Below the pieces are notes generated by a model. The model was given only the letters and a program-made list of their open reading frames with translations, ran no database searches and was not told the DNA's origin. Positions 57,229-64,000 of a DNA stretch of 64,000 bases are shown here, piece after piece; position 1 is the first letter of the stretch, and every line of letters starts with the position of its first letter. Made by a program: the position numbers and the translations under genes. The stretch comes from Arabidopsis thaliana (Eukaryota > Streptophyta > Magnoliopsida > Brassicales > Brassicaceae), in NCBI RefSeq assembly GCF_000001735.4, contig NC_003070.9:3658001-3722000 (forward strand), given 5' to 3'.

Positions 57229-59320
57229 ATGAGAGACCTTGAGCACTTAAAGACGAACCTCAACCATCAATGGCCACCTATCGGAGCTCCGATGAATCTC
57301 CGGCGAGAAGAGCCGTGGAAATCTCAGTTCGATGACTCAGTTAACGCTGTCTCCTTTGGATTCGTCGCAACGGCTATTCTCATCTCTATGTTCCTCGTCA
57401 TGGCTATCTTCGAGAGACTCATTCGTACAACCACTACTTCAACTACTAACTCAGATTCCTCTTCAAGTCGGGTCCTTCCGGGTATGGATTCTCGGGTCGG
57501 GTTTAACGGTGCTGCTACTAAACTCGGTTATCAATCTCCCAAGGCAAGTACTTTTTCACTTTATTCTTCTCTAAAAATAATTCATAGAATAAAGTTCGTA
57601 ACACACAAATTCCTTAATTGTCGCATTATTGTCTACTTACTGTTAATTAAATGTTGACACATTTTTGGCTAATCTGATTTTGACACTTAGATGTTAAACT
57701 TTGGTTTTAGATGTTAAAATTATTGTTTTTCCTTAATAGCTTCGAAATTTGTATTTAGTGAAGCAAATGTTGGTTAAAGAAGAAAAAAGCTCGAGTCTTT
57801 TTGATTAATTATGGCTAAAGGTTGCAATTTTAATTATGGAGTAATTTTTGATTTGATGTGAACACTTCATACCAAAAGCAGAAGGAGAAAACATCAAAAA
57901 GTGTTGATTCTGTGTACTATTTGAGTATTGAAAGAGACCCAACATTGCACATGCTTATACATCATCAAAATTAAAGATGTCTCATAAGCTTCCTTACTCA
58001 CACATGCAGACACTGTTGATTGTGTATATATATGTATGTATGTATAAATGGTGATGCATTCATTGATCTCTTTCGTCATTTTAGAATTTCTCTGTTTTTC
58101 TTTTGTCCTTCCTATTAATGAATGACGTAGGAGACAACAAAGAGGTGTAATAAAGTTTCGTTTGTTGAGGATTGATTCGTTTGTAAGTATTGATGTCGAC
58201 GCGTATAATACTAACTATGCGTGTTGTAGATGGAATATGAGGTCTAAACGTCAATGTCTGAAACCATGTGTGCCTGATATTTCCTAGGAACACAAATGGC
58301 CCCACAAGTTTTCTTGAAACCTAACATTGCTCCTATTTTAGAGTCTTTATTCTTGTTTTTCATCTTCTTGAGTAAAGGTTACATAGTTTCATGTTAGTTG
58401 TAGTGTTTGCTTGACTCTAACCTCATAGAAGACTAGAAGTAGGACAGAGTTGATAGCCTTATTTGTTGAGACTGATGATATTTCAATCTATATGTGAACT
58501 TGAAGGTAATAACAGAATTGTGTTTTCTTTTTCGTTTAACATTTTAAAGAGTGAATTATTCATTGTCATAATCTTGAGGGTAATAGTTTCTTGGAGAGTT
58601 CTTTGTTTCTTATATCCTTAGTTGTAAGGTTTAGCTTGACTTTGGTACTCATGTCTATTGAATCCCACTCAAGATAAAAACTTGAATGTGTTCTAAGAAA
58701 TGGTATTAAACTTGGATTTAGTTCTTTTTCCGGATATTGATTATTGATGAGAGGCTCTTGTTACACACTTACACCTTATGTTGTGTTAGATACAGTAAAT
58801 TTAATTAAAAGACTGATTGACAATTATAGATTGATATGAGATGGATATGGAACAAACCATGTGTTGAAAGAGTAGATAGAACCATTCAAAAACATGTGAG
58901 GACCCATAAATGGTAAACTTAAGACCAAGTGTGTTTCGCCCTTTTCTTCATTCTAACCTGAGTTGCTGTTGGGGAACAATGACACATGTTTTGATCTGTC
59001 ATTGTCTTCTCCCACTCAAAACTCTCATTTGCTTATGATTTGTTATCTACCTCATCAATCAAAATTCTTTGAGAGAATCTCTGCTTCTTCTATGTGTTGA
59101 ATATATGTTGTGTTGTTATTTATGTGATTTTTTTTTCTTTGTTTTGCAGATGACTGTTTACTCAAACGGGGTATCTGTATTGATGCCAGGAGATGATATC
59201 CCTACGTTCATTGCTCATCCAGCTCCCGTGCCTTGTCCTCCTCAAAACATCTCACAGTCTCAGCATCAACATGGCTCATCAAAGGATTCCTCCAGCTCAA
59301 ACTCCATTCAAGAATGTTGA
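57229..59320 (+). CDS. Single-pass membrane protein, Pro/Ser-rich (unknown function)
   Basis: A 161-residue protein from two exons, 57229-57543 and 59150-59320, separated by a 1606-nt intron. The exon 1 end is CCCAAG followed by GCAAGTAC, a GC-type donor. Using the nearest GT instead shifts frame and stops early, whereas GC-AG joins SPK to MTVYSNGVSVLMPGDDIPTF in frame. One transmembrane span (VSFGFVATAILISMFLVMAIF, about 41-61) separates a short N-terminus with a PPIGAPMNL stretch from a Ser/Thr-rich tail. PGDDIPTFIAHPAPVPCPP near the C-terminus looks conserved. I do not recognise a function. Confidence 0.8.
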
Positions 59321-60845
59321 AGATTGTTTATTTATCTCCATCACCATTCACCATTTGGCTTATTTAACATTTGAGCGACCAACCACATTTAGTTTGAGTT
59401 GAGTTTGGCATCAGATGTTTTTGTTTTCTTGTATTGTTCTGTTTTTTTTTCTCTCCTGATGATTTCGCTACATGGATTGGGTTCGGGGAGATTATTTATC
59501 TGCATTTTGTGTAAATAGCATTAGGATCAAAAACTGGTTTATGCCCTTTTAGCTTATAGCCTTAAGCGTATATTCAAGATTTGACTTGGGTTTATTTTGT
59601 TTCTCTGCTATTTGCTATTTAGTATGATGACTTGGTTGCAGAGAAGAAAAGAGAGAGTGTGTTATTTTTTTCTCTCTAAGATATGGAACTTTCTGTAAGT
59701 TACATAACTCTGAACCTGAGGTCATGTGGAGCTGATTTATAGTACGTTTAAACAAGAACTTGGTTATAAATCTCAATATCGGGAAATTGTAAAACTATAT
59801 GTAAGAAGATGCAGACGATTTTATTTATTGGAAACTCATGCTATTTTTTCTGCCAGTGGTAGTTTTGGATCGAGATATGATTAGTGGATTAGGTTTTCAA
59901 TGGACTAGAGATCTTCATGTTAGTGAGTGAAGAGTCTGAAACGTGTTGGGATTTTGGAATGCAGACATAACTCTTTTGATGTGCAGTCACCAATCAATGT
60001 GGATTTCACTGTTATGTTACTAAGGTAAATGGTATATACAGTTTTCTTTTCGTCTAGTCATGTGAATGGTACTTGTGTCATATGTTGTACTAGAATGATA
60101 TTTAGGAGAAGTTGACTCATACTAGTGTTTGGCATGTGTGAATTCGAGAGTGTACATACATTTGCGTCACAATAATGGAAATAGAAATCATAATTTGATG
60201 AACGAGTTTACCAGGGGAACCAGTATCAGAGTCGAGATTTCACCTTTGGATTGACTCGAAATCACATTCAGTCATTCACTGATGAAATTGTACTTTTTGT
60301 CAAATGTCATATGTACAACTATATGAAATATTAACTTGTACTGTTTTACACGTTCAAAATCACACAAATCATAAGAAAATCTTTAGACCATGCAAATCAC
60401 ACGGAAGCAGTATTTTTGTGCATAACAATTATACTGGTCATGTTTCTTAATTTACTTCGACTGTAGTTGTGTAGTTAACGACTAAACGCATTGGTTCAAC
60501 AAATTATGTAAAAAAAAACTTAACTCTTTACTGTTAGCTTTTTCTCAATAAGACATTTTAAATGTAAAAAAATCGACTAATTTACATATGCTAGAGACAT
60601 AGCTAGATTTTGGTCTGCTTTTTCAGGTTACAACTATTTCTTCGTCATAAAACGTTTTTGGTTTCACTGTTATAGATAAATAAATATAAAATTTTGGTGA
60701 AAGTAATTAGTTTCTCACTAGTCTAGAGCAATCCAAAATATTGCCAATAAATACCCAAAAACTCTCTCATCATATTCACTCTGCTGCAATCACACAGCAC
60801 CAAAAAGAGTTATCTGCTATCCACTTAACGACACCGTTCTCTGTT
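59321..60845. other. Intergenic region between two plus-strand genes
   Basis: 1.5 kb: the 3' UTR of the membrane-protein gene, AT-rich spacer, and the promoter and leader of the MGCC gene. A TATA-like AATAAATA near 60745 lies about 100 bp before the ATG. No other gene is supported. Confidence 0.45.
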
Positions 60846-61643
60846 ATGGGTTGTTGCCTCAGCTCCGCCACCGCCGACAAGAAAGATGATCCTGTCTCCG
60901 GCAAGAACACCGCACGGCCTCCATCTGTTATCGATGAAGAGACAGTAGTCAAAGAAGTCTTGTCCGAAACCACATTGCTCACTTCCTCTAACGACAATTC
61001 GACGGTGGAGAAGACTACGTTGACAAAGATTCAAGAAGAAGAGGAGAAGAAACCCGGGATTGTTGTCGACGTTGCTCAAGAACCGGTTTTGACCAAGCCC
61101 AGTTTGGTTGAACCGGAAAAAGGATCGGAGGTTTCGGAGAATTGTAGTTTAAGCGAGAGTTTGCTTTCGATCGTGAATAAGTACGACGAGGAAGAAGTGA
61201 AGCAGATGAAATCTCATGTAGTGAGACAGAGATCTCCGGCGAAATCTCGGAACCGGGTCATGGTTAGTTATCCAAACCGGAGAACCGATATGTCTCCACG
61301 TAAGAGAAACAACGAAGAAGAAGCTGGCTCGGTGAGGCTGGTTCCGTCGGCTACGGGTACGAGAGACTCGACTGAAAGATCCGAGAGAAGGTCTAGATCG
61401 CCGGCGATGAACAGGTCCGTCATGATGGGCCCAACTCGGAGTCAACAGAGTACAGACAGTTGTGGAGCAATGAGGAGACAAAGCCAGTCTCCGGGTCGGG
61501 TCAGACTCAATCCGAATATGAACGGGTCGGATCAAGAGTGTAATCATCACAAGTGGCCGGGTTCTATTGGAAATTACAATTCTGCCCCTAACGACTCGTT
61601 TGAGAACCCTCTTGTTTCATTAGAGTGTTTCATCTTCCTATGA
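60846..61643 (+). CDS. Predicted N-myristoylated/palmitoylated Ser/Arg-rich protein (unknown function)
   Basis: An intronless 265-residue protein. It begins MGCCLSSA: Gly2 fits N-myristoylation and Cys3/Cys4 fit palmitoylation, suggesting attachment to the plasma membrane. Residues 20-130 are acidic and Thr/Glu-rich (KIQEEEEKK, EKGSEVSENCSLSESLLSIV). The remainder is basic with repeated R-S-P blocks (VRQRSPAKSRNRV, RRSRSPAMNRS, RRQSQSPGRVRL), possible proline-directed or CDK-type phosphosites. It ends with NSFENPL-like NDSFENPLVSLECFIFL. The frame is open upstream but without ATG, so 60846 is the first start. The family is unknown to me; a signalling-adaptor role is a guess. Confidence 0.85.
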   Translation: MGCCLSSATADKKDDPVSGKNTARPPSVIDEETVVKEVLSETTLLTSSNDNSTVEKTTLTKIQEEEEKKPGIVVDVAQEPVLTKPSLVEPEKGSEVSENCSLSESLLSIVNKYDEEEVKQMKSHVVRQRSPAKSRNRVMVSYPNRRTDMSPRKRNNEEEAGSVRLVPSATGTRDSTERSERRSRSPAMNRSVMMGPTRSQQSTDSCGAMRRQSQSPGRVRLNPNMNGSDQECNHHKWPGSIGNYNSAPNDSFENPLVSLECFIFL

Positions 61644-62195
61644 GATAATGTATCTTATTACCGAATTATCGCCGGAATTTACAATTTCGAAGTTATTTGA
61701 TCTTAATCAGTTTTCACATGCTTCGCCAGTTCAGAATCTGTTTGGTTGTGGATTTTGAAAAATACTAAAATGTTTTTCTGTTTTTGATTATAAAAAATGA
61801 GAAATTAAATTGTATGATGTGTGAGTAGGGTGGCAAAAGATTTGCTTCCGTGACACCAATTATTATATATTTTCTGACAGTCAAAATCAGACGCAAGCAA
61901 AGTCACGTAACTTTGACCCCAAAAAGAAAGTTACCATCATACACTAAATTCAATTCACTATGATCGTCCGAACCAACAAATTTCAAATAATGTATCATGA
62001 ATATTTGAGTCTTCATCTTTTATACTCAAATAGGCTAAACTTATTAGTAATTTATTTATTGTATTATCGTCTAGAACTAATCCACGATTTGAATATGCTG
62101 TGTGACTTATAAAATCAAAGAAAATACTTAGTTAACATAAGTGTATTGGTTTAGTTTTTTCCTATATTAATAAACCAATACTCTTCTTTATTTCA
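61644..62195. other. 3' UTR and intergenic spacer
   Basis: 3' UTR of the MGCC gene followed by AT-rich DNA. No gene is visible. Confidence 0.45.
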
Positions 62196-62240
62196 ATCAA
62201 AATGTAGTTCTTTTTTTTTTTTTACATCAAAATGTAGTTC
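62196..62240. repeat. Poly(T) micro-insertion with 15-bp target-site duplication
   Basis: ATCAAAATGTAGTTC is duplicated perfectly at 62196-62210 and 62226-62240. Only T13 and AC (62211-62225) lie between, making this the most minimal case in the window. Confidence 0.85.
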
Positions 62241-64000
62241 ATTTATAATTGGTTTAAGACTTGATTCATAGTGTAAAAACAAAATAGTTATTTAGTTTTA
62301 CATGAACCATTAGTAGGTTCTAGTTTGTGTATAAAATAGTTTATTTGTTCTACAGCCTTACTTAACTATCTTAGTTTATATTCAATCGTGTAAAACAAAA
62401 CTGGGATCCTTCCTTTTTGGTTACCATAGGTATGGAAGTAAAAGTATTTAGGTGTTGTTTAAAAAGTACAAAAATTCGATTTTGTGGTTTGTCTATTAGT
62501 AAATCATTCAAACGTTTTTTCTTTTTTTTTGATAGCAATTTTATTATTATTCTTTTTACTTTTATAGGCTCATCTTTTGGAGAGAGCATTGTAAAGATTA
62601 TGCTTTTCTTAACGCTTTCTTGTTTGTCCTTTTGCACCCCACATCACACGTTAACTAATTTATTGGATGAATGTTGAATAATTTCCGCCGAGAGAAAAAA
62701 AAACAGGCTTCAATAGTTCTGTATCATACTTCAAACTAATTTAGAAAGTTTGAGTGTATCATACTTGTGTATATTGGAAAATGAAAATGGAACGAGACAA
62801 TTCAATAGTTCTGATCAATTTAATATTTTCAAAACGATCAAGTGCATAACAGCAAATTGTATCCAAGTATCGTCTAACAAATTCTTTTAAGTTCTTTTTT
62901 TGACTTTTCATAATCTATAGAACTTTTTCTTTGAAGCTTCTTGATGTAAAATGGTAGGGCGGAAAAAGCTAGGGTGATGTAAAACCAAAACTTGAACCAA
63001 AATTCGTGTAGATACGTAACTAGATTTGATTTAAATAAATAAAACATTCGTTATGTGCCTTGGATCCTCTGGCTAACGGGTGACCATAAAGTAGTGTTGC
63101 ATTCTTTAATTTTGTTTCGCCTTTTGCGTAATGAGAGACCATATTATAAAATAAAGCCTAACTTTACAATATCTGTATTTTTTCCTCGACACTCTTTTTT
63201 AAGAGACCAATAGTTTGAATTCATTATCATGCATCTTCCAATCTCATAACTAATTTGGTATGCATGTATAAGTGCTACAATCATTATTATATGGGGTTTC
63301 TGATTTTTTGAAGTACAAGAATCAAAATGAATCCAACCTGATTGGTGTAGTTTTGGGTCGAGTTCGGTCGAAACAAAAATTTGATTCGGTATTATTTATT
63401 TGATTTTGGTTCGGTTTATTATGGTTGGCACTTGGCATATTGGTTTTGAAAAAAAAAAATGTTATCATGTACGATTTTTTTTGGGTGCAAAAAAGCATCA
63501 TGTACGATAGTTTTCTACTTTTCTTCAAAGATTGAAAGTAACCGTTGCAATCTCATTGCATTATTAGGCCTACGAGAGGTATCTTCTTTCAAGTGGGCTT
63601 TACCATTACACTATTGACCAAGTTTGGGCCACATTTGGTTTGAATAGCCCATAAGAATGTGGTTTTTTTTTTTTAACTAGTCGCAACTTATTATCGTGTA
63701 TGGTGTGAACTTGATTGATTTTGACAAGCCAAAAAAATCGATTGATAATTAATTGATCTCGACAAAATAAAAATCTAATATCAACACATAAGCTCACCAA
63801 GCATGTTTTATTCTTTATTGATCATACAATGTATGTTTGCTGTTATTATTCGGGTTGCAAATAATTTATGTGAATATCAGAACTTCAGAAGTAACTCCTA
63901 CCAAAAAAGGAACTTGAGAAGTAATCACATATGAATATCGAAGTTACTCTCATCTCAAATTATGCAATGATGGCATTCCATTAAATTACTACTATTGAAT
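62241..64000. other. AT-rich intergenic DNA to the window end
   Basis: 1.76 kb with overlapping short frames on both strands and many homopolymer tracts, but no recognisable gene. GTTGGGTC/TCGGTTCGGTTT-type words (about 63353-63417) are typical of degenerate intergenic DNA. The next gene lies outside the window. Confidence 0.45.

Noticed and set aside
61149-61550. Minus-strand 133-codon frame
   Set aside because: It is a shadow of the MGCC gene, with Arg/His/Ser-biased composition and no motif.

Overview
The window is plant nuclear DNA that I recognise as Arabidopsis thaliana, upper arm of chromosome 1, roughly the At1g10940 to At1g1112x interval. The identification rests on complete, intron-exact matches to known genes (TMN1, ferredoxin 1, ZIP4, MLO4, WAPL1, SCPL31, MAGL1), AT-rich intergenic DNA, short GT-AG introns, and two plant nuclear tRNA genes. 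Exon coordinates below were derived by hand from splice sites and reading frame. In every multi-exon gene the exon lengths sum to a multiple of three.

Layout, 1-13 kb: the first coding exon of the SnRK2.4-type kinase (minus, cut by the window edge) diverges from TMN1 (plus), then chloroplast ferredoxin FD1 (plus). The zinc transporter ZIP4 (minus, with two zinc-deficiency response elements upstream), a GOLD/lung-seven-transmembrane receptor-family protein (minus) and a small proline-rich single-pass membrane protein with internal repeats (minus) follow.

13-26 kb: MLO4 (minus, 15 exons), an intron-containing tRNA-Met, a RING-CH membrane E3 ligase candidate, tRNA-Arg(TCG), a DnaJ C-terminal-domain protein with a degenerate J-like N-terminus (minus), and a SPARK-domain receptor-like kinase (plus, intronless). 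Just downstream on the minus strand is a short cysteine-rich reading frame behind a splice acceptor. I cannot match it to a known gene.

26-40 kb: the cohesin-release factor WAPL1 (plus, 13 exons), a polyproline/coiled-coil protein (minus, with a GC-AG intron) and serine carboxypeptidase-like SCPL31 (minus). A gene-poor gap of about 4.9 kb follows, holding a tRNA-derived SINE-like element and short poly(T) insertions flanked by target-site duplications.

44-64 kb: the monoacylglycerol lipase MAGL1 (plus), a SNF2-RING-helicase protein (minus, 12 exons), a GID8-like LisH/CTLH protein (plus), a small conserved basic protein (minus), a single-pass membrane protein with a GC-AG intron (plus), and a predicted N-myristoylated protein (plus). 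The last 2.3 kb shows no gene.

The genes are independent monocistronic units and do not form a pathway. The most noteworthy observations are six micro-insertions made of a poly(A/T) tail plus a few bases between 13-17 bp direct repeats, a 78-bp promoter tandem duplication upstream of TMN1, the orphan Cys-rich exon, the degenerate J-domain, an 18-nt micro-exon in TMN1, and two coding GC-AG introns. I did not find a clearly novel multi-gene system.
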